From contig DATKND010000093.1 in assembly GCA_035541475.1 (NCBI GenBank), positions 62,001 to 126,000 of the forward strand: a stretch of DNA of 64,000 nucleotides, given 5' to 3'. The position numbers and the translations under genes were made by a program. The DNA comes from DASUFZ01 sp035541475. GTDB lineage: Bacteria > Myxococcota_A > UBA9160 > SMWR01. Every line of letters begins with the position of its first letter. The first letter of the stretch is position 1. This document shows positions 16,844 to 25,200 of this stretch, piece after piece. The notes beneath the pieces were generated by a model that was not told the origin of the DNA, searched no databases, and worked only from the letters and a program-made list of their open reading frames with translations.

Positions 16844-17173
16844 GTCGGGCCCTTTGTCAACCTCGAGGCGCGATGTCAATGATAACACCCGTGGATCCGG
16901 GCAATTGGCTCTATTCGGTTGACGAGATGTCGCCGCGATCGGCGCGATGTCTCTGTATCCGGCGGTCGGGGGTCATCGCGGTGAGAAACCGGAGCGACGA
17001 TGGCCGTGCACGCGTGAAGCGGAATGCCTCGCGGCATTTTCCCTCTCTTCCGCTCCCATGGAACTAACGTTCCGACGACTCGAGCATTCCTCGATGCGAA
17101 GAGATTCCGATCGCGCGACATAGATCGAATCGGATCGGGAGCTCTTGCGTCGCGCGCCGACCTAGCATCGCGA
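16844..17173. other. intergenic region between cofG and the PEP-CTERM gene
   Basis: No gene is supported. The stretch separates divergent genes and should hold the cofG promoter at its left end. The part from 17030 to 17140 is poorer in GC than its surroundings, including a CTCTTCCGCTCCCATGG stretch, which suits a regulatory region. I see no clear sigma-70 promoter. Confidence 0.4.
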
Positions 17174-17190
17174 CTGGCACGAGCGATGCA
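17174..17190 (+). promoter_or_regulatory. sigma-54 (RpoN) -24/-12 promoter
   Basis: The sequence CTGGCACGAGCGATGCA matches the RpoN consensus YTGGCACGrNNNTTGCW with a single mismatch, and the invariant GG and GC are exactly 10 bases apart. It is oriented toward the PEP-CTERM gene whose ATG is about 154 bases downstream. RpoN control with the PrsK/PrsR system is known for PEP-CTERM genes in other bacteria, which raises the odds that this site is real. Confidence 0.65.
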
Positions 17191-17343
17191 CTCGCGAACG
17201 CGCGGAAGGGGAGGGGTCCGTCGTAGCGGACCTCCTGCTGTGCGAGTTCGTGCTGAAGCTCGGTCGCTGCTCCGAATCTCCTCCCGGTCTTCAACCCGTC
17301 GCCGGTGCACGAGGCACTTTGCGACACATCGGAGGAGTTCGTC

Positions 17344-17954
17344 ATGACCGCTCGAGTTCGAATCGCTCTGTTCAGTTTCTGCTTCGCCCTCGCTCTCGCC
17401 ACGTACGCCGGACGCGCCAGCGCAGTCGATTCCGATCGCATGGTCATCACCGACTTGTCGACCGGCACCGCGATCTTCGACCAGACCATCCCCGAGCCGG
17501 GGCCCGGTGGCCCCCCCCCGAGACTCCGATCGTCTTCGGCGCTCCGCTGCCGCTTCCGGTACCGCCGGTCGGCGGAATCTTCGCGCTCTCCCTGATCGAG
17601 CCCGCCGGTGAGGTGCCCGACCCCGGCGAGAATCCGATCTTCCTGCCGGGAACCAACCAGATCATCAGCGACATCGTCTTCTCGTACTTCCAGAATCCCG
17701 CGGTGGGTCAGGGCGTGACGTTCGTGTCGGATGGAGATCCGAACTTCCAGCAGTGGGTCGACTCCGCGCTCCAGCTGCCGTTCCACGTGCTGCCGGAGAG
17801 CGGCAACCTCGACGACGTGACGCCGCTTCTCGGCCCGACGCCCGGCCTGATGATCCAGGTGCAGTCCGATGCCGTGATTCCGGAGCCCAGCACGCTGCTG
17901 CTCGTGGCGTCGGGACTCGTCGGCATCGCCGCGGCGCGGCGCCAGCGCTCGTAG
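17344..17954 (+). CDS. PEP-CTERM sorting-domain protein, frameshifted at a C9 tract
   Basis: An exported protein with a clear signal peptide (FCFALALATYAGRASA) from the ATG at 17344, which has GGAGGAG at the right distance. The first 53 or so codons read in one frame up to a run of nine C at 17511-17519. The rest, to 17954, is open only in another frame and ends in VIPEPSTLLLVASGLVGIAAARRQRS, a PEP-CTERM anchor recognised by exosortase. One extra C, or two fewer, joins the halves into a protein of about 203 residues. It may be a sequencing error, a pseudogene or a phase-variable switch. The mature part is Pro-rich with no known domain. No exosortase or archaeosortase gene is in the window. 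Confidence 0.75.
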
Positions 17955-18017
17955 CGCGGAGCGCGAGGACGGGAGGTCTCGCGTGGCACGCGCTGCGACA
18001 CGATCGCGGCCGCGTCG

Positions 18018-18401
18018 CTACTCGAGCTCCTCCCGCCTCCGCGTCACGCGCACGCCGGCCGACTCCAGCACGCCCGCGATCGGCGTCGGTTTGCGCACGC
18101 ACACGGTCACGGCATCTGCCTCGAACTTCGCGAGCACCGCGCGCGCGATGCGGTCGGCGAGCGCCTCGACCAGCTTGTGCTGCTGATTCGCGGCCACGTC
18201 CTCGACCACTTCGAAGACGCGCTTGTAATGGATGGTCTGGCGGATGCTGTCGCTGCGGCCCGCCGCCCGCAGGTCGCGCTCGACCTCGAGATCGAGGCGC
18301 ACCGGTCGGCGCATGCGCCGCTCGGCCGCGGTCACGCCGAGCGCGGCCGGCACCTGGATGCCCTCGAGCAGGATCACGTCGCGCGCGGGGGACCCCATCA
18401 T
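18018..18401 (-). CDS. folB: dihydroneopterin aldolase FolB
   Basis: A 126-127 residue folate-pathway enzyme that cleaves dihydroneopterin to hydroxymethyl-dihydropterin and glycolaldehyde. The start DVILLEGIQVPAALGVTAAERR matches the FolB N-terminal strand and ligand loop, VEALADRIARAVL is the conserved helix, and VCVRKPTPI carries the Lys-Pro near the active site. An ATGATG at 18401 gives two possible starts. It is divergent from the aminotransferase gene with 84 bp between. Other folate genes are absent here. Confidence 0.88.
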   Translation of the reverse strand: MMGSPARDVILLEGIQVPAALGVTAAERRMRRPVRLDLEVERDLRAAGRSDSIRQTIHYKRVFEVVEDVAANQQHKLVEALADRIARAVLAKFEADAVTVCVRKPTPIAGVLESAGVRVTRRREELE

Positions 18402-18485
18402 CCGAGTCTGCCTCTTTCGTCGGAGCGAGGCGAGCGGCGTTGCCCGCGCGCTCGATAGAATGCACGGCTCTCCGAGGAGAGTCGC

Positions 18486-19670
18486 ATGAAGATCGACGAG
18501 CTCCGGCGCAGCGAGGCCGCGCACTTCCTTCCGGTCGTGAAGCGACATCCCGTCGCGCTCGTCGAGGGCCGCGGATCGCGCGTGCGCGACGTCGAGGGCC
18601 GCGAGTACATCGACCTGATGGCGGGCTGGGGCGTCACCTGCATCGGCCACTGCCATCCCGCACTGGTCGAGGCGATCCGCGAGCAGGCGGGCCGCCTGAT
18701 GCAGACGACCAACGTCTTCTACACGTTGCCGCAGTGCGAGCTGATCGACCGGCTCGCGGACGTCGCGCCGGGCGACGTCACGCGCTCGTTCATCACGAAC
18801 TCCGGGACGGAGGCGATCGAGGGCGCGATCAAGCTCGCCCACCGCGCGACCGGGCGTGCGAAGTTCGTCTCGACGCACGGCGCCTTCCATGGGCGCACGC
18901 TCGGCGCGCTCCACGTGATCGGGACCGAGAAGCACCGCGCGCCCTACGCACCCTTGTTACACGAGAGCGTGCGCGTTCCCTTCGACGACCTCGACGCCGC
19001 CGCGCGCGCGCTCGACGCCCAGACGTCCGCGTTCATCGTCGAGCCGGTGCAGGGAGAGGGCGGCGTCAACGTGCCGCGCGAAGGCTACCTGCGCGAGCTC
19101 GCGGATCTCTGCCACGCGGTCGGCGCGCTTCTCATCTGCGACGAGGTCCAGACGGGCATCGGCCGCACCGGCCGTATGTTCGCCTGCGAGCACGAGGGCG
19201 TCGTGCCCGACGTGATGGCGCTCGGAAAGGGGCTCGGCGGCGGATTCCCGGTCGCGGCCTTCCTCTGCACCGAGTCGGTCGCGCGCACGGTCTCGCTCGG
19301 CGAGCACGGCACGACCTTCGGCGGCAACCCGCTCGCGTGCGCCGCCGCCAATGCGACGCTCCGCGTGGTCGAGGAGGAGAAGCTGGTGGCGCGCGCGGCC
19401 GAGCTCGGCGCGCGTCTCCACGCCCGGATGCGCGCCTTCGCGGCCGAGCGCCCCGACCGCGTCGCGAGCGCGCGGGGCAAGGGACTCCTGCAGGCGCTCG
19501 TGCTGCGCGACGCCGATCGCGCGGCGGCGCTGCCCCTGCGCGCGATCGAGCGCGGCGTGCTGGTGAACGTGACCGCCGGCACGGTGGTGCGCTTCTTCCC
19601 CGCGCTGAACATCCCGGAGGACGATCTCTTCTCGGGACTCGACGCGGTGCTCGCGCTCGTCGCCGACTAG
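18486..19670 (+). CDS. argD: class III aminotransferase, acetylornithine type
   Basis: A 394-residue PLP enzyme of the acetylornithine/succinylornithine aminotransferase group, normally converting N-acetylglutamate semialdehyde to acetylornithine in arginine synthesis. Landmarks: GWGVTCIGHCHPAL, TNSGTEAIEGAIKLA (phosphate site), FIVEPVQGEGG, LLICDEVQTGIGRTG, and the PLP lysine in MALGKGLGGGFP. The CEHEGVVPDVM and GTTFGGNPLAC segments fit ArgD. With no other arg gene adjacent, it could serve another omega-amino acid, so the symbol is a best guess. Confidence 0.85.
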   Translation: MKIDELRRSEAAHFLPVVKRHPVALVEGRGSRVRDVEGREYIDLMAGWGVTCIGHCHPALVEAIREQAGRLMQTTNVFYTLPQCELIDRLADVAPGDVTRSFITNSGTEAIEGAIKLAHRATGRAKFVSTHGAFHGRTLGALHVIGTEKHRAPYAPLLHESVRVPFDDLDAAARALDAQTSAFIVEPVQGEGGVNVPREGYLRELADLCHAVGALLICDEVQTGIGRTGRMFACEHEGVVPDVMALGKGLGGGFPVAAFLCTESVARTVSLGEHGTTFGGNPLACAAANATLRVVEEEKLVARAAELGARLHARMRAFAAERPDRVASARGKGLLQALVLRDADRAAALPLRAIERGVLVNVTAGTVVRFFPALNIPEDDLFSGLDAVLALVAD

Positions 19671-19744
19671 TCTTGCCGGCCTTCGAGCTCGCTATTCGCT
19701 CGCGCTCGGGCAGCCGGCCTCCGCTCGGCTTCGCCTCGCGGCGC
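19671..19744. repeat. dispersed GC-rich intergenic repeat, copy 1
   Basis: The short gap between the aminotransferase stop and the next gene holds GCCGGCC-TTCG...CTCGCGCTCGGG...GCCGGCC...GCTCGGCT-CGCCTCGC. The same order of blocks recurs at 46262-46340 with roughly 85 percent identity by eye, and a shorter related block appears inverted at 49730-49770. Confidence 0.6.
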
Positions 19745-20035
19745 TCAGCGCTCGGCCAGCGACCACGCGAAGACGATCACGTCGCGGTGCTCGAGCCGCA
19801 TCGATTCCCACGCGCCCGGATCGTCGTCGAAGAGATTCCAGCGCCGCACCTGCACCGTGCGCGAGCTCGGCGCGCGGCGCCGCAGCACGACGTGGCCCGC
19901 CGGTCGCGCGCCGGGTCGGTACGCCAGCCCTCCGGCAGCCTCGAGCGCGACGCGCACGGTCGCGCCGGCTTCGAGGCGCATGCGGCCGACGCGCTCGACC
20001 GCGCCCGCGACGATGATCTCGATGGTCGCGTCCAC
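19745..20035 (-). CDS. SLBB-like beta-grasp small protein
   Basis: A 96-residue protein whose first two thirds resemble an SLBB/ubiquitin-like beta-grasp unit of polysaccharide export proteins: IEIIVAGAVERVGRMRLEAGATVRVALEAAGGL follows the V-x-GAV-x-x-G...G-T-V...A-GG pattern. There is no signal peptide, so it is not a Wza-type lipoprotein by itself. It lies alone on the minus strand between two plus-strand genes, across an intergenic repeat. It could be a soluble ligand-binding module or a decayed export-protein domain. Confidence 0.5.
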   Translation of the reverse strand: MDATIEIIVAGAVERVGRMRLEAGATVRVALEAAGGLAYRPGARPAGHVVLRRRAPSSRTVQVRRWNLFDDDPGAWESMRLEHRDVIVFAWSLAER

Positions 20036-20123
20036 GGACCCAGCCTAACACGCCGCGCTCCGGAGGCGACCTCCGGTCCTGGAGCGGTGCTAGAGTGCGG
20101 CGCCCCTCGCGCGGAGAAGCTCC

Positions 20124-22082
20124 TTGCAACGCACGACCCGCGCGGCCTGCCTGGTCGCGTTCGCGCTGCTGGCCTGCGGGCGCACACCGATCGACTACTC
20201 CGGTCCGACGGCCGAGTGGCGCGAGTACGCGGGCGACAAGGGCGGGCTCCACTTCTCGCCGCTCACCCAGATCGACCGGGCGAACGTCGGTCGGCTCGAG
20301 CTCGCGTGGAGCCATCACAGCGGCGACTTCTCGCCCGGCGACGCGCAGCACGCGCCCACCAATCTCGAGGTCACGCCTCTCGTCGTCCGCGACACGCTTT
20401 ACTACTGCACCGGCTTCATGCGCGTCTTCGCGCTCGATCCCGAGACCGGCGCCGAGAAGTGGGTCTTCGATCCGAAGCTGCGCTCGCGCGAGACCGGCGG
20501 ACCCTATCCGCTGACGTGTCGAGGCGTCGCCTACTGGGAAGCGCCGTCGCCGCGCGCGGGCGTGGCCTGCGAGCGCCGCATCCTCTACGGCACGCGCGAC
20601 GCGGAGCTGATCGCGCTCGACGCCGACACGGGTCTTCCCTGCGCGGACTTCGGCGCGAACGGGCGCGTCGATCTCCGCGAAGGCATCGGCGACGCGGCGA
20701 GCTGGGAGTACTACCCGACCTCGCCGCCGCTCGTGATGGACGACGTCGCGGTGATCGGCGCGCTCGTCGCGGACCAGGTGCGCGTGGACGCGCCGTCCGG
20801 CGTGGTGCGCGCGTTCGACGTCCGCACCGGGCGGCTGGTCTGGGCGTGGGACCCGGTGCCGCCGGATACCGCCGTCGCGCCTAGCGAAGGATCGATCTAC
20901 CAGCGCGGCACGCCGAACGTCTGGTCGATCATGTCGGGGGATCCGCAACGCGGACTGGTGTTCGTGCCGACCGGCAACCCGTCGCCCGACAGCTTCGGCG
21001 GCCTTCGCCACGGCAGCGACTACTATGGCTCCTCGACGGTCGCGCTCGACGCCAGGACGGGCAAGGTCGTGTGGCACTTCCAGACCGTGCACCACGACCT
21101 GTGGGACTTCGACGTTCCGGCGCAGCCGACGCTCTTCCAGATCGAAGGCGTCGGCGGCGGACGCCCGGGCATCGCGCAGCCGACGAAGATGGGGCACCTG
21201 TTCCTGCTCGATCGGGAGACGGGCGTGCCCTTCTATCCCGTCGAGGAGCGACCCGTGCCGCAGGGCGGCGTCCCGGGCGAGTCGCTCTCGCCGACGCAGC
21301 CCTTCCCCACGCACCCCGCGCCGCTTCATCCGACCGAGGTAGGCCCCGACAGCGCCTTCGGCTTCACGCCGATCGACCGCGCCTCGTGTCGCGAGCAGCT
21401 CTCGAAGCTCCGTTGGGACGGACCCTTCACGCCGCCGACGCTCGAGGGATCGGTGCAGTTCCCGCACACCGCCGGCGGCAGCAACTGGGGAGGCGTCGCG
21501 ATCGACCCGCGCACGGGCCTCATGCTGCTGAACCAGACGCACGTCGCGATGCAGGTGAAGCTCGTCCCGCGCGCGGAGTTCGACGCGATGAAAGGCGGGG
21601 TCGCCTATCCGCAGGAGGCGTATCCGATGCGCGGCACGCCCTACGGCATCGTGCGCGCGCCGCTCTTCTCCATGTTCGGCGCGCCCTGCAATCCGCCGCC
21701 GTGGGGCACGCTCACGGCCGTCGATCTGAAGACCGGCCAGGTCGTGTGGCGCGTGCCGCTCGGGACGATTCGCGACCAGGCGCCCTTCCCGCTGTGGGCG
21801 ATCCCCGGGATCGGCAACCTCGGCGTGCCGAACTTCGGCGGCGGACTGCTGACCGCGACCGGTGTCTACTTCATCGGCGCGACCACCGATCGCTACGTGC
21901 GCGCCTTCGATTCCGCGACCGGCCGGGAGATCTGGCGCCAGCGCATCCCCTTCACCGGCAACGCCTCGCCGATGAGCTTCCGCCTGCGGCCCGACTCGAA
22001 GCAGTACGTGGTGATCGCCGCGGGTGGGAATCCGCTGACCGGCGTCGGCGACGCGCTGCTGGCCTACCGCCTGGCCGACTGA
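20124..22082 (+). CDS. PQQ-dependent membrane-anchored dehydrogenase (lipoprotein)
   Basis: A 652-residue quinoprotein of the glucose/quinate/alcohol dehydrogenase superfamily. The N-terminus ends in a lipobox (FALLAC, Cys about residue 18), so the mature enzyme is probably a periplasm-facing lipoprotein. The eight-bladed propeller is visible as repeated W-x-[WF]-D-x-x-[TP]-G units: GAEKWVFDP, RLVWAWDPVP and KVVWHFQTVHHDLWDFD. The HHDLWDFD motif is typical of PQQ-dependent sugar dehydrogenases. There is no cytochrome c domain, so electrons probably go to quinone or a separate carrier. PQQ synthesis genes are not nearby. Substrate unknown. Confidence 0.88.
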   Translation: MQRTTRAACLVAFALLACGRTPIDYSGPTAEWREYAGDKGGLHFSPLTQIDRANVGRLELAWSHHSGDFSPGDAQHAPTNLEVTPLVVRDTLYYCTGFMRVFALDPETGAEKWVFDPKLRSRETGGPYPLTCRGVAYWEAPSPRAGVACERRILYGTRDAELIALDADTGLPCADFGANGRVDLREGIGDAASWEYYPTSPPLVMDDVAVIGALVADQVRVDAPSGVVRAFDVRTGRLVWAWDPVPPDTAVAPSEGSIYQRGTPNVWSIMSGDPQRGLVFVPTGNPSPDSFGGLRHGSDYYGSSTVALDARTGKVVWHFQTVHHDLWDFDVPAQPTLFQIEGVGGGRPGIAQPTKMGHLFLLDRETGVPFYPVEERPVPQGGVPGESLSPTQPFPTHPAPLHPTEVGPDSAFGFTPIDRASCREQLSKLRWDGPFTPPTLEGSVQFPHTAGGSNWGGVAIDPRTGLMLLNQTHVAMQVKLVPRAEFDAMKGGVAYPQEAYPMRGTPYGIVRAPLFSMFGAPCNPPPWGTLTAVDLKTGQVVWRVPLGTIRDQAPFPLWAIPGIGNLGVPNFGGGLLTATGVYFIGATTDRYVRAFDSATGREIWRQRIPFTGNASPMSFRLRPDSKQYVVIAAGGNPLTGVGDALLAYRLAD

Positions 22083-22978
22083 CCGCCGCGCGCCAGCAGA
22101 TCGGGAGACCAGATCTCCTGGTCCTCGCCGTGATAGCGCCGGCCGCCGACACTCCACTCGGTCAGCGAGAGCCAGGCGAACATTCCCGGTGTCGCCTGGT
22201 TGGCGAGGCGCGACAGCGTCGTTCCCTCCACCTCGAGGTGGCGGCCCGCCGCATCGACGGCCGCGACCTCGACGCGCAGCGGATGGCCGTCGCGGCGCTC
22301 CTGCACGTGTCGCGTGCCGCCGACCAGCGCGCGCTTCTCGCCGTCGCGCCACAGGAAGCCCGTCGCGATTCGACACTCGTCGGCGTCGCAGAGCGCTAGC
22401 GCGAGGAAGGCCTCCCGCTCGTCGACGCCGTAGCTGTAGCTCGCGCGCGTGCTGCGAAGGTCGTCGCGCACGTGCCAGGAGCGGTCGCGCATCTCGAAGC
22501 CGTCGATCGCGATCCGCTCCTCGCGCAGCCACAGCGAGCCGCGCACGCGGCAGGGCTGGTCGAGATGCCCGCGGCCGCCCGCGATGCCAGTGGCAAACGG
22601 CTCGAACAGCCCCTCGTACTCGAGGTCGAGCGCGCAGAGTTCGGCGTCCGTGTAGCGGACCCGGTAGCGCCGCAGCGGCTCGAGACACACGAGCTCGAGG
22701 CCCCCGACGGAGCACTGGCTGAGGTCGCTGCGAGGCATCGGCAGATGCCACTGCGTGCGCGAGTAGAGCGCGCGCCACGGCTCGCAGGCCGAGTCGTCGA
22801 AGACGTGGACGGCGATCGAGCAGACGCCGAGGCGCGGGCGGAAGAGCGGATAGACCGCGCCGCATAGCTTCCGCTCCGGCGCCGAGAAGCCGAACCACGC
22901 CGTCTCGCTCCAGAGCGGATGCGCTTCGGCCGGCGCGTGGAAGCGGTCGTCGGCCGCGCCGACCGGCGAGGTGCTCAT
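22064..22978 (-). CDS. two-domain beta-rich protein of unknown function (DUF7064/7065-like)
   Basis: A 304-residue soluble protein, mostly beta strand, with Trp- and Arg-rich segments (HPLWSETAWFGFSAPERKLCGAVYP; MRDRSWHVRDDLRS; MFAWLSLTEWSVGGRRYHGEDQEIW). This is the layout of AttH-like or lipocalin-type domains now placed in uncharacterised families (DUF7064/7065, from memory). The ATG overlaps the stop of the upstream phosphotransferase gene (ATGA), so the two are coupled and probably work in one pathway. Its 3' end overlaps the convergent PQQ-enzyme gene by 19 bp. A role in binding or modifying a hydrophobic acyl or steroid compound is a guess from the partner. Confidence 0.55.
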   Translation of the reverse strand: MSTSPVGAADDRFHAPAEAHPLWSETAWFGFSAPERKLCGAVYPLFRPRLGVCSIAVHVFDDSACEPWRALYSRTQWHLPMPRSDLSQCSVGGLELVCLEPLRRYRVRYTDAELCALDLEYEGLFEPFATGIAGGRGHLDQPCRVRGSLWLREERIAIDGFEMRDRSWHVRDDLRSTRASYSYGVDEREAFLALALCDADECRIATGFLWRDGEKRALVGGTRHVQERRDGHPLRVEVAAVDAAGRHLEVEGTTLSRLANQATPGMFAWLSLTEWSVGGRRYHGEDQEIWSPDLLARGGQSARR

Positions 22979-24015
22979 GCGGCGGGCAGCGGCTCGAGCG
23001 GCCTCGCGCGCTCGGCCAGGATCGGCGACCGCTCGACCGCGTCGCGCCCCTGCTCGCAGAAGGCCGCGAGCTCGGCGGCCTTGCAGCCCGCGCGAGCGAG
23101 TGCGTCGGGGAGCAGCCAGCGCAGGTAGGGCAGTAGCAGCCGGTAGACGGTGGTGTCGCTTCGCCGCGTATCGGCGTGCGCGAGCGCGACGCGGCACGCG
23201 ATCGCCATGCGCAGCAACACCAGCGCGCGGTAGTACTCGACGCGCGCGACGTCGAGCCGCAGCCCCGAGGCGTCGCGCCAGGTGCGGAAGCCGTTCGCCA
23301 GGTCGCCGAAGCCGCCGAGCAGGTGGGCGCGCACGGCCACCCAGGCGAGGTCGTCCAGCGGGTCGCCGAGGTGCGCGAACTCCCAGTCGAGCAGCGCCGT
23401 CACGCGCTCGCCCTCGAAGAGGAAGTTGCCGGTGCCGGCGTCGCCATGACACAGCACCGTGCGATCCGCGGGGGGTGCGCTCGCGTCGAGCCAGCGCGCG
23501 GCGAAGTCGCACAGCGCATCGGATCCGGCACGGCCGGCGATGCGCCGCCACAGATCGAGGTCGCAGCGCGCGTGATCGGGGCCGTCAGCCGGCACCGCGA
23601 AGCCCGGCAGCGCCAGACGGTCCGCGTTCACCGCGTGGAGCTCCGCGAGCGCGACGAAGAAGTCGCGCACGATCGCCGCGCGCCGTGTCGGGTCGAGCAC
23701 GGCGGCGAAGGCGTCCGAGCCCGCTGCGCGCTCGACCAGCAATGCCTTCGCGCTCGCCGCGAAGAGCCTCGGGATGCGGACGCCGCGGCCCTGGAGCGCG
23801 CGATAGACGACCGCCTCGCGCGCGAGATCGAGCTCGCTGCCGGAGAGCGGACCGTCGCCGCCGTCGACGCGCAGCACCAGCTCGAGCCTGCAGCCGTCGC
23901 GGTCGACGTCGACGAGCCAGGTACGCCGCGATGCGCCGGTCGCGACCGGCTCGGCCTTCGCGACGACGCCCCGCGTGTGTGTCTCGATGAAGCGGCGCAG
24001 GGAGTCGTCGAGCAC
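22975..24015 (-). CDS. APH-fold phosphotransferase, ACAD10/11-type
   Basis: A 346-residue small-molecule kinase. VLCHGDAGTGNFLFEG is the Brenner catalytic loop (H-x-D-x4-N) and ALLDWEFAHLGDPLDDLAW is the metal-binding loop with the GDP-x-x-D tail typical of the ACAD10/ACAD11 kinase domain, which phosphorylates 4-hydroxy fatty acyl-CoAs. SRRTWLVDVD and LVLRVDGG form the N-lobe. The GTG at 24015 is used because no ATG fits and the family starts near this point. Coupling with the beta-rich gene downstream suggests joint action on a hydroxylated acyl or lipid substrate. This is family knowledge, not shown here. Confidence 0.75.
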   Translation of the reverse strand: MLDDSLRRFIETHTRGVVAKAEPVATGASRRTWLVDVDRDGCRLELVLRVDGGDGPLSGSELDLAREAVVYRALQGRGVRIPRLFAASAKALLVERAAGSDAFAAVLDPTRRAAIVRDFFVALAELHAVNADRLALPGFAVPADGPDHARCDLDLWRRIAGRAGSDALCDFAARWLDASAPPADRTVLCHGDAGTGNFLFEGERVTALLDWEFAHLGDPLDDLAWVAVRAHLLGGFGDLANGFRTWRDASGLRLDVARVEYYRALVLLRMAIACRVALAHADTRRSDTTVYRLLLPYLRWLLPDALARAGCKAAELAAFCEQGRDAVERSPILAERARPLEPLPAA

Positions 24016-24123
24016 CGCGACAGCATACGCCCGCCTCGCGACCGGGGGAACGCGCTCCGCTTGCTCGCTCGCAGGGCGGGATGGTAGAGAAGGATCGGCG
24101 CGCTGCTGCGAGGAGGATCCGCC

Positions 24124-25080
24124 GTGACGAAGGCCCGGGCATTCGACAAGAACTCGACCGCATCGGAGGTGGTGGCGGGACTCGATCTCTCGCGCCTGCA
24201 CGCGCTCGTGACGGGCGCTTCCGGTGGACTCGGCGCCGAGACGGCGCGCGCGCTCGCCGAGCGAGGCGCGCAGGTGACCTTGACGGCGCGCGACCTGCCG
24301 AAGGGACGCGAGGTCGTGGAGGAGATCCGCAAGTCGACCGGCAACGAGCGCGTGGAGGTGATGTCGCTCGCGCTCGACGACCCGCGCGGCGTGCGCGAGT
24401 TCGCGAAGGGCTTCCTGGCGAAGCACGCGTCGTTGACGACGCTCGTCTGCAACGCGGGCGTGATGGCGTGCCCGCTCGCGCGCACGGCGCAGGGCTACGA
24501 GATGCAGTTCGCGACGAACCACCTCGGCCACTTCCTGCTGACGTGCCTGCTCGCGCCGGCGCTGCGGCGCGGCGCGCCGTCGCGCGTCGTCTCGGTCAGC
24601 TCGCGCGGCCATCGCTTCTCGCCGGTCGTGTTCGAGGACATTCACTTCGAGCGGCGTCCCTACGACAAGTGGCAGAGCTACGGGCAGGCGAAGACCGCCA
24701 ACGTGCTCTTCGCCGTCGAGCTCGACCGCAGGCTGCAGGGCGCCGGCGTGCGCGCGAACGCTCTGCATCCCGGCGCGATCGTCACCGAGCTCGGGCGCCA
24801 CCTGAATCGCGACGACATCGCGCAGCTCCAGGCGCGCTCGCCCGGCGGCAAGATGGAGTGGAAGACGGTTCCCGCCGGCGCCGCCACCTCGGTGTGGGCC
24901 GCCACGGCGCCCGAGCTCGAGGGCCGCGGCGGGCTCTATCTCGAGGACTGCCACGTCGCGCCGCTTCGAAGGTCGCCGGACGACGAGGGCGGAGTCGAGG
25001 CGTTCGCGCTCGACCCGGAGGCGGCGAAGCGTCTCTGGCGCGTGTCGGAGGAGATGGTCGGCGAGGCCTTCGCGCTCTAG
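24124..25080 (+). CDS. short-chain dehydrogenase, retinol/protochlorophyllide-reductase-like
   Basis: A 318-residue SDR. The nucleotide-binding motif TGASGGLG is at residues about 36-43, NAG at about 115-117, the catalytic Ser region is VSVSSRGHRFS, and Tyr-x3-Lys is in SYGQAKTANV. The extended insertion DIHFERRPYDKWQ before the active-site Tyr is typical of the WWOX/retinol dehydrogenase/POR-like branch. The GTG start has GAGGAGG upstream. The stop codon forms part of a large inverted repeat shared with the convergent gene. NADP preference and substrate are not decided. Confidence 0.85.
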   Translation: MTKARAFDKNSTASEVVAGLDLSRLHALVTGASGGLGAETARALAERGAQVTLTARDLPKGREVVEEIRKSTGNERVEVMSLALDDPRGVREFAKGFLAKHASLTTLVCNAGVMACPLARTAQGYEMQFATNHLGHFLLTCLLAPALRRGAPSRVVSVSSRGHRFSPVVFEDIHFERRPYDKWQSYGQAKTANVLFAVELDRRLQGAGVRANALHPGAIVTELGRHLNRDDIAQLQARSPGGKMEWKTVPAGAATSVWAATAPELEGRGGLYLEDCHVAPLRRSPDDEGGVEAFALDPEAAKRLWRVSEEMVGEAFAL

Positions 25081-25200
25081 CAGGCTGCGGAAGGACGCTC
25101 GGCCAGGTCGCAGAGGGGGACGAGGCAGAGGTCCCCTGCGGCGGCCGTCTGTTCCTCCTCGGGGACCTCTGCCTCGTCCCCCGGATCGGGCAGCCTGCTA
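25078..25200. repeat. large nested inverted repeat between convergent genes (REP/MITE-like or bidirectional terminator)
   Basis: Two nested palindromes fill the gap. The outer arms TAGCAGGCTGC and GCAGCCTGCTA (25078-25088, 25190-25200; 11 bp) contain the stop codons of both flanking genes. The inner arms, 25115-25136 and 25161-25182, pair perfectly over 22 bp (GGGGGACGAGGCAGAGGTCC start) with a 24-base loop. There is no run of T, so a simple intrinsic terminator is unlikely to be the whole story. The form recalls REP/RAYT-type elements. Confidence 0.8.

Noticed and set aside
11841..17129. Shared 11-mer ATAGATCGAAT upstream of the dnaA-like gene (11841) and the PEP-CTERM gene (17119)
   Set aside because: Hundreds of repeated 11-mers are expected by chance in 64 kb, and the flanks do not match.
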